The notes under the pieces are model-generated. The model did no database searches, was not told the DNA's origin, and saw only the letters and a program-made list of their open reading frames with translations. The translations under genes were made by a program, and so were the position numbers. Positions 63,965-64,000 of a DNA stretch of 64,000 nt are shown piece after piece; within the stretch, counting starts at the first letter, position 1; the number at the start of each line of letters is the position of its first letter. The stretch is from JAEUTH01 sp039931675 (GTDB taxonomy: Bacteria > Bacteroidota > Bacteroidia > AKYH767-A > OLB10): assembly GCA_039931675.1 (NCBI GenBank), contig JBDTRM010000275.1, positions 15,726-79,725 on the forward strand. Reading direction: 5' to 3'.

Positions 63965-64000
63965 AACACAGATACAATTGGCAGCCACACAAGTAATAAG

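Noticed and set aside
1..64000. tRNA, rRNA or tmRNA genes
   Set aside because: I looked for acceptor/T-loop patterns and rRNA landmarks and recognised none; a covariance search would be needed to be sure.

Overview
The window reads as chromosomal DNA of an AT-rich member of the phylum Bacteroidota, most like Chitinophagales or Sphingobacteriales. The evidence is several secreted proteins with type IX secretion (T9SS) C-terminal sorting domains, a gliding-type C-terminal domain, a giant SprB-repeat adhesin, a TonB receptor with a CarboxypepD-type N-domain, a PorV-like protein, and promoters that fit the Bacteroidota pattern TTTG-N18/19-TAnnTTTG. I found no rRNA or tRNA gene and no CRISPR array.

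Layout. 1-0.6 kb is a non-coding island of short palindromes. 0.6-8.5 kb holds a secreted protein, a gliding-type surface protein, rlmD, an NlpC/P60 hydrolase and a patatin-type phospholipase with an outer-membrane barrel. 8.6-22.3 kb is an accessory region. Its genes lie almost all on the minus strand and are punctuated by seven copies of a conserved ~50-base element, always in the same orientation as the genes. In it sit small lipoproteins and membrane proteins, a cytochrome P450, a methyltransferase-like protein, a HindIII-type restriction-modification pair on the opposite strand, and an OLD-family ATPase/nuclease plus GIY-YIG nuclease pair that seems to have landed inside a DUF695-type gene and split it. 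22.3-25.4 kb is a decayed repeat zone: a 190-base tandem duplication, four copies of a hairpin repeat, a REP-associated transposase broken by a palindrome, a T9SS propeller gene with an in-frame TAG, and the tail of another T9SS gene.

25.4-34 kb returns to ordinary genes (YcxB-like, thioredoxin-TPR, beta-helix T9SS protein, FKBP isomerase, lysA, CHASE3 histidine kinase, HIT, greA). 33.8-42.8 kb is a three-gene minus-strand unit of TonB receptor, ~1375-residue T9SS-tailed protein and PorV/PorQ-like protein, probably an uptake or surface system with its own outer-membrane shuttle. 43-55.4 kb has a membrane-anchored protein, tatA and, divergently, the 3659-residue adhesin behind a consensus promoter. 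55.8-61.4 kb has a DUF486 protein, nhaA between two paralogous stand-alone receiver proteins, two possible micro-genes and an OmpA/thrombospondin-3 protein. 61.5-64 kb has a deoxynucleoside kinase, a lamin-tail lipoprotein, hairpin clusters, a DUF1801 protein and the 5' end of an IS1634-type transposase.

The most notable structures are the element-punctuated gene array (10.0-22.3 kb) and the OLD/GIY-YIG module inserted into a split gene (11.2-14.9 kb). Function calls come from motifs and remembered families; no search was run.
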